Under the pieces are notes generated by a model. The model saw only the letters and a program-made list of their open reading frames with translations, was not told the DNA's origin and did not search any database. This document shows positions 13,283-22,149 of a stretch of DNA of 29,049 nt, one piece after another. Positions within the stretch are counted from its first letter, which is position 1. Each line of letters begins with the position of its first letter. Made by a program: the position numbers and the translations under genes. The DNA is from a virus: the IMG/VR virus record IMGVR_UViG_3300044634_005102, positions 1-29,049 of that record. The stretch is one strand, 5' to 3'.

Positions 13283-14299
13283 ATGCCCGCAACACTCATC
13301 ACCTCCCAGACTGGCATCCGCCAGGACCTCTCCGACCTCATCGCGGTCGTGGACGCAAAATCATGCCCCGTCGTCTCCATGGCGAAAAAGGGCGCAGAAC
13401 CCATCAACCCCCTCACACAATGGCAAGCTGACGCCTTCGGCGCTCCAACACTCGCCGGTGTCCTTTCGAACTCGGATGTCACATCTTCCGACTACGAAGA
13501 CCAAGCCGCCAACCGCGTGCTCCTCTCGGCCCGCATTCAGAAGTATCGGCGCGTCCCGAGTGTAGATGATCTTGCAAATACCGTTTCTGAGGTAGCAGGA
13601 ATCGGCAAAAAGAAAGAAATGGCCCGCGCCGTCAGCAAGAGCCTCGAGATGCTCAAGCGCGACATGGAAGCCACATTCTGCTCGGACCAAGAGTCCCGCG
13701 AGCAATCCGGCTCCAACGCCTACCTCACCCGTGGCCTCGGCAAGTGGATCCAGAATGGCGCCCAGACTGACCTCCCCGTCAACGCCAACTACCGCACGCC
13801 CACCGGTTCGATCAACGCGACCGCCACAGCGAGCCTCACTGAAAACAACATCCAGGACATGCTCCAGAGCATCTACACCCAGACCGGCAAGGTTTCGACC
13901 TACAGCCTCGTCTGCGGACCGACGCTCAAGCGCCAGTTCACATCCTTCACCCGCACCCAGTTCGCTTCGACAAATGTCGCCAGCGCGATCCGCGTGTTGA
14001 ACCAGAAGGACGAGAACAAAATCGTCTCGACGGTGGATATCTTCGAGGGCGACTTCGGCACTCTCGAGCTCATCCCATCGCTCTTCCTGGCCGCTGACGC
14101 GACCACCAACGCAGCCGCTGTGCAAAACGGCCGTGGCTATGTCCTCGACATGGACATGGTCGAGCTCCGCTACAACCGCAAGCCTCGCTTCCAAGAACTG
14201 GAAGACCGTGGCGGTGGCCCACGCGGCATCGTAGACGCCATCTGCGCCCTCTGCGTCAAGAGCCCTCTGGCTCTCGGCAAGTTCGCACCGACAGCCTAA
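13283..14299 (+). CDS. Major capsid protein, DUF5309/SU10 type
   Basis: This 338-residue protein has the N-terminus, length and order of the DUF5309 (SU10-like) capsid family: TLITSQTGIRQDLSDLIAVVD, a central helix-rich stretch (AGIGKKKEMARAVSKSLEML) and the C-terminal VELRYNRKPRFQELEDRGG. It would form the HK97-fold icosahedral shell. No protease gene or cleavage site is obvious. The start lacks a Shine-Dalgarno (pyrimidine-rich CCCCCCCTTAAC upstream). A nested hairpin follows the gene. Confidence 0.85.
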   Translation: MPATLITSQTGIRQDLSDLIAVVDAKSCPVVSMAKKGAEPINPLTQWQADAFGAPTLAGVLSNSDVTSSDYEDQAANRVLLSARIQKYRRVPSVDDLANTVSEVAGIGKKKEMARAVSKSLEMLKRDMEATFCSDQESREQSGSNAYLTRGLGKWIQNGAQTDLPVNANYRTPTGSINATATASLTENNIQDMLQSIYTQTGKVSTYSLVCGPTLKRQFTSFTRTQFASTNVASAIRVLNQKDENKIVSTVDIFEGDFGTLELIPSLFLAADATTNAAAVQNGRGYVLDMDMVELRYNRKPRFQELEDRGGGPRGIVDAICALCVKSPLALGKFAPTA

Positions 14300-14309
14300 T
14301 CCAGCCTCC

Positions 14310-14379
14310 CCCGCATAGGCCCTACGGAGGGGCGCTCACCACCCTCCAGATAAACCCTGAGCGCCCCTCCCAATGCGGG
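14310..14379 (+). terminator. Nested hairpin after the capsid gene
   Basis: GGAGGGGCGCTCA (14326-14338) and TGAGCGCCCCTCC (14358-14370) form a perfect 13-bp stem with a 19-nt loop. An outer CCCGCAT (14310-14316) / ATGCGGG (14373-14379) extends the structure. ACAATTTTCTA follows, a weak T run. It is probably a partial terminator or mRNA-stabilising hairpin that keeps capsid transcripts more abundant than those of the portal and later genes. Confidence 0.5.
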
Positions 14380-14391
14380 ACAATTTTCTAA

Positions 14392-14724
14392 ATGTCCGAC
14401 CTCGCAGTAGAACTCGAAGCCGATCTTGGTGACCTCGCCCCGCTGGTCACTGAGGAACTACGCACCGGCTGGCACGCCAGCATGGTCAACGCCGAGATGC
14501 GCCAGCAGCGGATCAAAGCCGCGAGCGACCGCATCGCCGCAGCCCGCAGCACGGTGGACGGCATCGGCCAGCACACCATGAGCGTCGATTTCGATTCCTA
14601 CATCTACTGGAACAACCTCTACCCCGGTTGCTGGAAGGACAAAGGATTCCGCGAGGAATTCAAAAAAGCCAACCCCCACACCGTCGTCACCACCACCGCC
14701 AAGCCGACCATCGTCGTCCAATGA
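14392..14724 (+). CDS. Small head-region protein, unknown
   Basis: This 110-residue protein lies between capsid and portal. The N-terminal half is an acidic helical segment (DLAVELEADLGDLAPLVTEEL...ERMRQQ-type helices); the C-terminal part has aromatic residues (YIYWNNLYPGCWKDKGFREEF) and a Thr/Val-rich tail. A head decoration or connector role is possible by position. Its stop overlaps the portal start (ATGA at 14721). Confidence 0.6.
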   Translation: MSDLAVELEADLGDLAPLVTEELRTGWHASMVNAEMRQQRIKAASDRIAAARSTVDGIGQHTMSVDFDSYIYWNNLYPGCWKDKGFREEFKKANPHTVVTTTAKPTIVVQ

Positions 14725-16802
14725 AATCCTCGGACATCTCAGAAATCATCGGCTTGGTCGAAGAAGCGGAGACCGACGCAGCCAACTACTGGTCGCGCAA
14801 GAATCTCAACTACAACCAGCGGTTCTGCCTCTGGCCAGGACAAGACGACACCGGCCGCAAATACTCGTCGAACCTCGGCAAAAACGCATTCCCGTGGGAT
14901 GGGGCGAGTGATTCGCGCATACGGCTTTCCGATATGTTAATTAATGAGCGCGTGCGGCTTATGAAGAATTCCTTCACCCGCGCCCGTCTCGCCGTCATGC
15001 CGACCGAGACGACCGACATCCAAGCCGGCCGCAAAGTCGAGACCGTCATCCAGTGGCTCCTCAATTCCCACTGCGCCGCCATGACCAAGCGCGAGGTGGA
15101 ACTTGCCGCAAACATCCGCGAGACTTACGGACTCGCCGTCATGGGCGTCTTTTGGCGCCGCACCACTCGCAACGAAAAACTCACCTTCACGCTCGAGTCT
15201 CTCCAGATGCAATACATGGAGACCGGCGACCCTCAGATCGCCATGATGATTGAGGCCATCCTCGACCCCACGCAGGAAGAAGCCGTGGCCCGCGAGATGG
15301 ATCTCCTGCTTCCAGGCCAAGGCACCGCAGCCAATGTCCGCAAGCTCCGCGAGACCGGAGCGTTTGAATACGACTCTCCTTACATCTTCGAGAACCTCCC
15401 CGATTGGCAAGCCTACGAGCCGTGGGAGGACATCATCTTCCCGCCCTCCACCTACGACCTCCAGCGGGCCCCCTTCATCGCCTGCCGTGAACTCCTCCGC
15501 GAGGACGAGCTCCGCGAGCGTGAGGTCACCGAGGACTACGACCCACGCTGGATCGAAGAAGCCGTGAAGCACAAAGGCATCTCCCGCCGCACCGGCCGCA
15601 ACATGTATCGCATCACCGATACATTCCTGCTCTCCGACGACCGCGACATGATCGAGGTCTGGCGCGTCTACCAGAAAAAGTGGAACGAAAAACTTGGTGC
15701 CATGGAGGTCATCTGCACCCACATCCAGCCCAGCGTCGTGGACCGTGTCGCCAAGTCCGAGGCCATGGGCTACGAGCACGGCCAGTATCCCTTCATCGAG
15801 CTACCCCTCGAGCGCACCAGCCGCCCGCTCATCGAGGCCCGAGGCGTGCCCGAGCTCGTCGCCACCCAGCAGAGCGAGATCAAGGTGCAACGCGACTACC
15901 GCAGTGATCGCGCCAGTTTGACCATTCTCCCTCCCCTAAAAGTCCCAGCCAATCGAGGCAAGATGGAAATCGTCCTCGGTCCCGCCAAGCAGCTCCCAGA
16001 GCGTCGTCCCGGTGAATTCCAATGGATGGCCCCGCCTGTGAATGACATGGGCACCATCGAAATCGAAGCCGCCACACGCCGCGATGTGGACGAATATTTC
16101 GGGGTTCCCCGCGCCGACATGGCCCCGCAGCGGGCTCTCCTGGCCCAGCAGGATTTGGTCGATACCTGGCTCGCCGACATGGCCCTCATCCTCGGCCAGA
16201 CCTTTCAGCTCTGCCAACAATACCTCGACGATATCCAATTCGTCCGAGTCGCCGGCGGCCTACCCACCCCCTTCCGCGCCAGCCGCCAGGATATCCAGGG
16301 CAAATACGACCTACGCCTTGACTTCGACGCCCGCACGCTCGACTCCGAGGCCCTCAAAATCAAGCTGCAAGGGCTCACCCAGCTCATCCCCCTCGACACG
16401 CAAGGCGTCATCGACCGCGCCGGTCTTGTCAAATTCCTCTTCGGTTCCATCGACCCCAATCTCTCCGAGCTCCTCATCCGCGACGCCGAGGCCGCCTCTC
16501 AGCAAGAAATCGACGACGAGCAAGTCCAGTTCACGAAAATCGCCGCCGGCACCGAGCCACCGCTCAAAGGTGAGGGTCAAAATTTCCAGCTCCGCCTGCA
16601 AACCCTCCAAAACATCATCCAGAGCAACCCCGCCATCCAGCAGCGCCTGCAACAAGATCAAATCTTCGCCGCCATGCTCAACGCCCGCATGGAATCCTTC
16701 GCCTTCCAAGTCCAACAACAACAAAACGCCCAAATCGGCCGCGTCGGCGCCCAACCCGGCCTCCAAAAAGTCGCCGAAGAAATGCAAGGAGGCCCGCAGT
16801 GA
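14721..16802 (+). CDS. Portal protein
   Basis: This 693-residue protein matches podovirus-type portals in length and character, and lies between capsid and neck genes. Recognisable stretches include the N-terminal RKNLNYNQRFCLWPGQDDTG, a middle EPWEDIIFPPSTYDLQRAPF, and PPLKVPANRGKMEIVLGP. The C-terminus (about 590-693) is Gln-rich and helical, as in P22-type portals that form a barrel. The ring is the docking site for terminase and the tail. It starts at an ATGA overlap after the small head gene. Confidence 0.85.
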   Translation: MKSSDISEIIGLVEEAETDAANYWSRKNLNYNQRFCLWPGQDDTGRKYSSNLGKNAFPWDGASDSRIRLSDMLINERVRLMKNSFTRARLAVMPTETTDIQAGRKVETVIQWLLNSHCAAMTKREVELAANIRETYGLAVMGVFWRRTTRNEKLTFTLESLQMQYMETGDPQIAMMIEAILDPTQEEAVAREMDLLLPGQGTAANVRKLRETGAFEYDSPYIFENLPDWQAYEPWEDIIFPPSTYDLQRAPFIACRELLREDELREREVTEDYDPRWIEEAVKHKGISRRTGRNMYRITDTFLLSDDRDMIEVWRVYQKKWNEKLGAMEVICTHIQPSVVDRVAKSEAMGYEHGQYPFIELPLERTSRPLIEARGVPELVATQQSEIKVQRDYRSDRASLTILPPLKVPANRGKMEIVLGPAKQLPERRPGEFQWMAPPVNDMGTIEIEAATRRDVDEYFGVPRADMAPQRALLAQQDLVDTWLADMALILGQTFQLCQQYLDDIQFVRVAGGLPTPFRASRQDIQGKYDLRLDFDARTLDSEALKIKLQGLTQLIPLDTQGVIDRAGLVKFLFGSIDPNLSELLIRDAEAASQQEIDDEQVQFTKIAAGTEPPLKGEGQNFQLRLQTLQNIIQSNPAIQQRLQQDQIFAAMLNARMESFAFQVQQQQNAQIGRVGAQPGLQKVAEEMQGGPQ

Positions 16803-17746
16803 AATCCATCCCCTACAAAAAAGTCCGCGATGGCGTGATCTCCCGCATGGGCATCGACCCCGACCAGCCGCTCATGGCCTCGCAGGCCACGGCGTTGGCG
16901 GAGTATTTGACCACCGCAGCGGCGACGGCTTGGACATTTTTTGATTGGCCGGAGGTTTATTTGACCGAGGCCCGCACGCCAGTAGGCGATGGCTACGCGC
17001 CGGGGCTGTATACCTACGAGTCGGATTATGTGGGCACGACCTCTTACATTGGCCGGGCCTTGCAGGGCTCGCAATTTGCGGACCCTGTGTGGCGGATTAA
17101 GCGCGTCACCACGACCGCAGCGGGCGATCTACTGAATATCGACACCGCCGTGGATGTCGCGTGGAACGACCGCACGACCGCGACCTACATCGAGACGAGC
17201 ACGAATGCGCCTGCGGAGGAGTTCATTCCCTACATCCCGCTTCTGGCTCCAGGCCAGAAGGCCATCGGCAATGTGCTCAAGGTTTATGACATCAAGCCCG
17301 ACGAAGGCCGCGTCACGCTGTCGCTGGATTTCGTCGTCACCGAAGACCGCATCCTCATCACCGATACGGACTACATCTCCGGCCAAGTCTGGGTCGAGTT
17401 CTCGCTGCCTCAGCCAAAATTCACCAGCACCGCTTTCAACGCTTCCACCGCTTACGCAGCGGGCGATCTCGTTTACTACAACAGCACCGGAGATTGCTAC
17501 GAGGCCATCGCCGACACCACCGGCAATCTCCCGACGAATGAGGAGTTCTGGCTACGCCACCGCATCCCAGCTTTCCTCGCCGATTACCTCAAGTTCTACG
17601 CGCTCGCTGAAACGCTTTCCGAGGACGGCCAGATGGACAAAGCCAACTACCAGTTCGCCCGCGCCGAAGGCATCCTGCAACAACGCATGGACGACGCCTG
17701 GCTCCGCCGAGGCGAGGTCCGCCGCTACTCCGCCAGCTTCCAATAA
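16799..17746 (+). CDS. Neck/head-tail connector protein with carbohydrate-binding-like insert
   Basis: This 315-residue protein begins with GTG in a GTGA overlap with the portal stop. The N-terminal half (MKSIPYKKVRDGVISRMGID, TFFDWPEVYL) looks like phage neck proteins. Residues about 213-255 (STAYAAGDLVYYNSTGDCYEAI...PTNEEFW) resemble a small chitin/carbohydrate-binding (CBM5/12-like) fold. The C-terminus is helical (KFYALAETLSEDGQMDKANY). The 5' half uses G/T-rich codons and the 3' half C-rich ones. Connector role is inferred from order. Confidence 0.65.
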   Translation: MKSIPYKKVRDGVISRMGIDPDQPLMASQATALAEYLTTAAATAWTFFDWPEVYLTEARTPVGDGYAPGLYTYESDYVGTTSYIGRALQGSQFADPVWRIKRVTTTAAGDLLNIDTAVDVAWNDRTTATYIETSTNAPAEEFIPYIPLLAPGQKAIGNVLKVYDIKPDEGRVTLSLDFVVTEDRILITDTDYISGQVWVEFSLPQPKFTSTAFNASTAYAAGDLVYYNSTGDCYEAIADTTGNLPTNEEFWLRHRIPAFLADYLKFYALAETLSEDGQMDKANYQFARAEGILQQRMDDAWLRRGEVRRYSASFQ

Positions 17747-17785
17747 CCCCCTATTGACACCCTTCACCATAATTAAATTAACGAC

Positions 17786-18082
17786 ATGAGTAACCCCACA
17801 ATTCAGATCGCCGCCCGCAACACCGCTGGCATTGTCCAACCCGTCCAAGCTACACCAGATGGGGCTCTGCGGGTGAGCACAGGTTTTCCTACTCCCGCTT
17901 ACACGAAGTATGAAAATGTTCGTTTCGCCGCCCCCGCGACGAACAACACAAGCTATGTCGATTTCACTTTCAACGGAACCTCAGTAGCCCGAATCGTGAA
18001 TACCTATTTCGGAGCCAATCCCCCCACGGCCGACAACGCGGAGATCCGCAGCGTCGAGATTAAATTCCCGCCCTACGCGTAA
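17786..18082 (+). CDS. Small tail/fibre-region protein
   Basis: This 98-residue protein is predicted to be beta-rich (IQIAARNTAGIVQPVQATPDG, YVDFTFNGTSVARIV). It starts the fibre region after a short AT-rich spacer with TTGACA at 17754, but no good -10 follows. It may be an accessory fibre or adaptor protein. Its stop overlaps the next start (TAATG). Confidence 0.55.
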   Translation: MSNPTIQIAARNTAGIVQPVQATPDGALRVSTGFPTPAYTKYENVRFAAPATNNTSYVDFTFNGTSVARIVNTYFGANPPTADNAEIRSVEIKFPPYA

Positions 18083-18348
18083 TGTCGCAGGTTTTCTTCA
18101 ACCCCTTTTCCGGCGCAGCGCAGAATATCGCCATTCCGCAGCTCGACTCCTCGGGCCAAATCTCCGGCGCGATGATTCCAGACGACTTCGACGATGTGCA
18201 AGCCTTCCCGACCCTCGCCGACTTCCCAAACCCCGGCGTCGTAGCCCGCATCTACTTTCCGCAAGATTCCAACATCCCCCATCGTTGGGACCCCGACACC
18301 CTTTCCTACCTCCCCATCGCCTCCGACGCGGACGGCGGTGAGTTTTAG
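18082..18348 (+). CDS. Small fibre-adaptor protein
   Basis: This 88-residue protein ends with a pattern seen in phage fibre adaptor segments: FPTLADFPNPGVVARIYFPQDSN, then WDPDTLSYLPI, like the repeated 'IYVD..TN..YRW' strands of tail fibres. The N-terminus has FNPFSG. It probably joins fibre assembly. It starts in a TAATG overlap. Confidence 0.55.
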   Translation: MSQVFFNPFSGAAQNIAIPQLDSSGQISGAMIPDDFDDVQAFPTLADFPNPGVVARIYFPQDSNIPHRWDPDTLSYLPIASDADGGEF

Positions 18349-18386
18349 GACAACCCCGCAGAACAACCAAACACCCCCAAAACACC

Positions 18387-19232
18387 ATGCCAAATACCCT
18401 TCGCATCAAACGCCGCTTAACCGGTGCCTCAGGCGCTCCCTCCAGTCTTGCTGTAGGTGAGTTGGCCTATTCAAAAGTAGACAACAAACTTTGGATCGGT
18501 CTTGACGACCAAATCAAAGTCCTCGCCGGTGAGGGCCATTTTGCCACAAACGCAAACCTCGCCTCCGAAGTCTCCACGCTGAACTCCAGCATCAGCTCGG
18601 AAACCTCCCGCGCCACCGCAGCGGAAGCCGCCCTCGGCACCCGCATTGACAATGTTCTCTCGAATGTCACTCCCGGCTCGCTCGATTCGTTGACGGAAGT
18701 CGTCGCCGCCTTCGAGGCCGCCGACAGCAACCTCAACGGAGCCATCACTAGCCTCGCCAACAGCGCCTCCAGCGCCCTGACCGCCGAGGTCAACCGCGCC
18801 ACCGCAGCCGAAGGCGTCATCGCCGCCGGTCTCGCTCAAGAGCTTCTTGACCGCGCCGCAGCCGACACCACCCTCCAGGGCAACATCAACACCGTTGCAG
18901 GCAATCTCTCCAGCGAGACATCGGCCCGCCAAGCGGCTGACACCACCCTCCAGAACAATATCGACAGCGAAGCCAGCACCCGTGCTTCGGCCATCAGCGC
19001 CCTCGATAGCCGAGTGGTCGCGCTCGAAGGTGCCTCCGCCGACGCCCGCCTCGACGAGGTGGAGTCCGACATTGCTGCCATTGAATCCGCCGCGACAGCC
19101 TTGACTGGCCGCGTCTCCAGCTTGGAGACCACCGCAGCCGGACTCGGCACCATGTCCACGCAGAATGCCAACAATGTCGCCATCACCGGCGGCACCATCG
19201 AAGGCATCGAGCTGGACGGCGGCAGCTTCTAA
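18387..19232 (+). CDS. Tail fibre with long coiled coil
   Basis: This 281-residue protein starts LRIKRRLTGASGAPSSLAVG ... SKVDNKLWIG, a typical virion-attachment N-terminus of phage fibres (about 1-45). Residues 60-240 are rich in repeated A/S/T/D/N heptads (SSETSRATAAEAALGTRI, SSETSARQAADTTLQ, ...), expected to form a trimeric coiled coil. The C-terminus is short (ITGGTIEGIELDGGSF), without a clear receptor domain. A hairpin and AT-rich leader follow. Confidence 0.75.
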   Translation: MPNTLRIKRRLTGASGAPSSLAVGELAYSKVDNKLWIGLDDQIKVLAGEGHFATNANLASEVSTLNSSISSETSRATAAEAALGTRIDNVLSNVTPGSLDSLTEVVAAFEAADSNLNGAITSLANSASSALTAEVNRATAAEGVIAAGLAQELLDRAAADTTLQGNINTVAGNLSSETSARQAADTTLQNNIDSEASTRASAISALDSRVVALEGASADARLDEVESDIAAIESAATALTGRVSSLETTAAGLGTMSTQNANNVAITGGTIEGIELDGGSF

Positions 19233-19250
19233 TAGCTCCCTCCCCCCACA

Positions 19251-19281
19251 GCGGCGGTGCGGTTCCAGCCCGCGCCGCCGC
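19251..19281. other. GC-rich hairpin between fibre genes
   Basis: GCGGCGGTGCG (19251-19261) pairs with CGCGCCGCCGC (19271-19281) with one G-U pair, 11 bp with a 9-nt loop. No T tract follows directly. It could reduce read-through or stabilise the upstream mRNA end. Confidence 0.4.
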
Positions 19282-19294
19282 CACGGGGCCACTG

Positions 19295-19318
19295 CTTAAA
19301 ACTTAATTCTTAAAACTT
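19295..19318. repeat. AT-rich leader repeat, first copy
   Basis: CTTAAAACTTAA (19295-19306) and CTTAAAACTT (19309-19318) stand just before the ATG of the fibre-type gene at 19323. The same words occur before the gene at 26841 (26819-26834). The repeat may be a late promoter or translation leader shared by two fibre-type genes, or a host-type intergenic repeat. Confidence 0.45.
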
Positions 19319-19322
19319 CTCC

Positions 19323-19691
19323 ATGGCCACGGTCTTCAAGCTCCTCCGCTCCACGGTTCCCGGCCGAGTCCCTACCGCCGCGCAAGTGGCCCAAGGCTCC
19401 CTCGCCCTCAACCTCGCCGACCGGCGCTTGTATTCCAAGGACCACACCAACGAAGTTTTCAGAATAGCCCGTCCCCGCGACCCCTCGGACTACCAACTCC
19501 TGCACGCTGCGGACGGCAACCACCTCTACCTCGGCCGCCTCGCTTGGGCAGACTTCCCCGCCTCCGGCCCCGCCGAGGACTCCACCGCCTGGACCATCTA
19601 CAAAATCACCACCGACGCCGCAGGCAATGTCGTCTCGGAGCAATCCGCAGTCGGCGCGTGGTCTTCCAAAGAGTCTCTTCAATTTTCTTAA
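19323..19691 (+). CDS. Fibre adaptor-like protein
   Basis: This 122-residue protein starts with FKLLRSTVPGRVPTAAQVAQ and GSLALNLADRRLYSKD, the same kind of N-terminal fibre-attachment module as the gene at 18387. The remainder contains WADFPASGPAEDSTAW and a strand-rich tail. It is probably a short fibre or adaptor. It starts after the AT-rich leader repeat and has no Shine-Dalgarno. Confidence 0.65.
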   Translation: MATVFKLLRSTVPGRVPTAAQVAQGSLALNLADRRLYSKDHTNEVFRIARPRDPSDYQLLHAADGNHLYLGRLAWADFPASGPAEDSTAWTIYKITTDAAGNVVSEQSAVGAWSSKESLQFS

Positions 19692-19706
19692 CCAACCAGC
19701 ACCACC

Positions 19707-19991
19707 ATGAAAGCCAGCAACCCCATCGTTATCGGCGAAAAGTCTTTCGACCTTTTTTCGCTCAATCTCGCAATCAACGGCAAATACAACGCAGACGGCA
19801 CCTCTGACGCCAGCATCGCCGCCCGTTTCATCCCCACCCGATTAGTCGAGGACGGCGAGCCAGAGCAGGCGCAAGAGCAGAGCGTCAACATCGCCCTCGG
19901 GTCCCTCTCCGGTGCTGACCAACCCACACTCACCGCCGTCGCTGAGATCAGCGCGGCCCTTCAAAAATTCATCCTCTCGAAAGGACTTTAA
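19707..19991 (+). CDS. Small fibre-region protein, unknown
   Basis: This 94-residue protein has a beta-type N-terminal half (PIVIGEKSFDLFSLNLAING) and a more acidic helical C-terminus (PEQAQEQSVNIALG..., ISAALQKFILSKGL). It is in the fibre cassette and begins 2 bp before nothing but the next gene (19994), so a fibre accessory role is plausible. No motif is recognised and no Shine-Dalgarno is visible. Confidence 0.5.
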   Translation: MKASNPIVIGEKSFDLFSLNLAINGKYNADGTSDASIAARFIPTRLVEDGEPEQAQEQSVNIALGSLSGADQPTLTAVAEISAALQKFILSKGL

Positions 19992-19993
19992 AA

Positions 19994-21964
19994 ATGGCTA
20001 ACTATCGCGCAGTAGCAAACGGCAACTGGTCAAATGGAGCAACATGGGCAGGAGGCGCAGTGCCTCCGAATAACCAAGGTCACGACATTTACAGCAACAA
20101 TTTCACGGTCACCATAGACACTAATGTCAATGTGAACTTGATTACAAACGCCTCAAATGCTGGCACATTTGTAGGTGGCGGCACCGCTGCCGCTGGCGGC
20201 GGATTCACGGTTAGCGCATCTGGGTTAACAATAACCTCAAATGTGACAACTTATTTTCAACATACCTCATCTACGCTGACTTTTACAGGCGGAGCTGGCA
20301 CATCCCTGATGTTAAATGGCAATGTAACAGGGGACCGCGCAAGCGCAGGCGTTCGCGGAGCAGTGAATGTAACGGGCGCTGGGTCGCTCACCGTAAATGG
20401 AAACATTGCAAATTCAGGCGCTGGTCAAGGTAGTTCTACAGGTCTCAGCGCATCCGCAGGCTTTGCAGTTGTAAACGGAAATCTTTCGACTGTAATTGGA
20501 AATGTATCGGCAAGCTTTTCCAATAGTAATGGCAACTCTGCTGTATATTGCACAGGCACGGTTAATTTAACTGTAAATTCTGGCACTTTTGCAGGAGGAG
20601 CCGGAGGAACATCTGTCTCGCAATCATCTATTTGGCAAAATGGCGCGAGCACCGTGGTCACTTTAAATAATTGCATTGTCACAGCAGGCACGGTAAGTCC
20701 AGCGGTCTTCGTTTCGGCGGGATCGTTATTTTCAACAAATGGGATACTCACTGCACTAAATGGAGTTCCCGCTGTTTCTTCAACCCTTGTTACTGCTTCT
20801 GGAACTTTTGTTTATGCCCAAGACGGAACAAATCCAATCGGCGGAGCGCGGTTGATTTTAGGGACATCGCCAACAAACGCTTACACGCAATTTGCGCTCA
20901 ACGGCATCAACGCAAATTCATTCGTCCGTTACTACACCGCCGACAACAACCTCGGCCAAGCCAACCCCACCGATGTCCGATCTGGCGTGAGCTACGCCAG
21001 CGGAAGCCTCACCGGACGCCTCACCGTCCCGGCTCGCGGATCGGTGGCCCTTTCGGTGAACTACGGGCCGTCGATGCCATTCACGGCCACCTGCAGCGGC
21101 ACGACTGCCACGGCAACGCTGGCTTACAGCTACCCGCTTGTAGTCGGGGATACCATCACCGTGACAGGCTCAAGCAATAGCGAGTGGAATAGCACCTATA
21201 CCATCGCTTCGGTGGTGTCTGGAACATCAGTCACATTCACCGTCCCTGCCACGCACAGCGCCACCGCAGGCACAGGCGCACTCATGCAGACCACCGGAAC
21301 AGCGGTCCTCGATCCCGCAGCCGTGGCTTCGGCAGTGTGGGGCGCGGCAACCAAAACTATTACGGGCGGAACGGTCGATACTCTTACGAACGCGCCCGAT
21401 GTGCCTACGGAGTCGGAAATCGCCGCCGCCGTGCGAACGGAACTTGCCACTGAGCTGGGGCGTCTTGACGCCGCTGTTTCCTCACGCCTCGCTCCAAACG
21501 GCACACTTGCCACCGTCACGACATTGACCAACGCGCCGGCTGTTCCAAGCGCAGCGGCTATCGCCGACGAAGTGCGCGTGGAACTCGCCACCGAACTCGC
21601 CCGCATCGATGCGCCGATCTCCGGTGCAGGTAACGCGCCAAGCGCTGCTACCGTGGCCTCGGCCGTTCGCACCGAGCTCTCCACTGAGCTGGCCCGAGTG
21701 GACCAAGCCATCAGCTCGCGCCTCGCTGGATCGGCCTACACCGCGCCAGCCAACAGCGACATCGCCGCAATCAAATCCAAGACCGACGCGCTCCCCGCCT
21801 CACCAGCAGCGACCGGAGACATCCCTACAGCCGCGCAGAACGCCACCGCCGTCTGGTCCAAACCGGCAAATGAATTGACGGTGGCAGACTCCATCGGTGA
21901 ACGCGCCAAGCAACAAAGCACGGTAGCAATTACCGGTGCGCAACTGGCCGCCGCCCTCAGCTAA
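19994..21964 (+). CDS. Composite tail fibre / receptor-binding protein
   Basis: This 656-residue protein has three parts. Residues 1-310 are Gly/Asn/Ser/Thr-rich beta repeats starting WSNGATWAGGAVPP, like a surface-binding beta-helix. Residues about 364-428 are a small beta domain (TATATLAYSYPLVVGDTITV) that also occurs twice in the tail tubular protein. From about 474 on, three related helical repeats contain VRTELATEL or variants (about 474-505, 520-540, 552-577), then a helical tail. The DNA of the 5' half is about 37-38 percent GC on two hand-counted lines, versus about 63-65 percent in the 3' half, so the 5' part was probably acquired. Confidence 0.75.
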   Translation: MANYRAVANGNWSNGATWAGGAVPPNNQGHDIYSNNFTVTIDTNVNVNLITNASNAGTFVGGGTAAAGGGFTVSASGLTITSNVTTYFQHTSSTLTFTGGAGTSLMLNGNVTGDRASAGVRGAVNVTGAGSLTVNGNIANSGAGQGSSTGLSASAGFAVVNGNLSTVIGNVSASFSNSNGNSAVYCTGTVNLTVNSGTFAGGAGGTSVSQSSIWQNGASTVVTLNNCIVTAGTVSPAVFVSAGSLFSTNGILTALNGVPAVSSTLVTASGTFVYAQDGTNPIGGARLILGTSPTNAYTQFALNGINANSFVRYYTADNNLGQANPTDVRSGVSYASGSLTGRLTVPARGSVALSVNYGPSMPFTATCSGTTATATLAYSYPLVVGDTITVTGSSNSEWNSTYTIASVVSGTSVTFTVPATHSATAGTGALMQTTGTAVLDPAAVASAVWGAATKTITGGTVDTLTNAPDVPTESEIAAAVRTELATELGRLDAAVSSRLAPNGTLATVTTLTNAPAVPSAAAIADEVRVELATELARIDAPISGAGNAPSAATVASAVRTELSTELARVDQAISSRLAGSAYTAPANSDIAAIKSKTDALPASPAATGDIPTAAQNATAVWSKPANELTVADSIGERAKQQSTVAITGAQLAAALS

Positions 21965-21966
21965 CA

Positions 21967-22149
21967 ATGGACACGCACCAAGCCACCGCCTCGTTCACCG
22001 GGCTGCTTGCTACGGCGAGCGGCCTCACGCTCTCCATGCTGCCGGAGCTGGAAGCGTGGCTGCGTGTGGCTTCGCTCGTCATCGGCTGCCTCGTCGGTCT
22101 CGCCTCGCTCTATGCAATCCTACGCAACAAAAAGCACCCCCATGAATAA
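21967..22149 (+). CDS. Holin-like membrane protein
   Basis: This 60-residue protein has hydrophobic segments at about 10-27 (FTGLLATASGLTLSML) and 31-52 (LRVASLVIGCLVGLASLYAIL), then a charged tail (RNKKHPHE). Small two-pass proteins ahead of a lysis enzyme are typical holins, which make holes in the inner membrane at lysis. It begins 2 bp after the fibre gene and overlaps the next gene by 8 bp. Confidence 0.65.
   Translation: MDTHQATASFTGLLATASGLTLSMLPELEAWLRVASLVIGCLVGLASLYAILRNKKHPHE

Noticed and set aside
16042-16944. Plus-strand ORF of 300 codons in another frame
   Set aside because: Lies within the portal gene and is Ser/Pro/Thr-rich, typical of a frame-shifted reading of C-rich codons.
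17754-17785. TTGACA as a sigma70 promoter
   Set aside because: The -35 is perfect, but the best -10 candidates are only 14-16 bp away and weak, and the ATG follows too closely.
18387-21964. Diversity-generating retroelement linked to the fibres
   Set aside because: No reverse transcriptase, no template/variable repeat pair and no C-type lectin end was seen.
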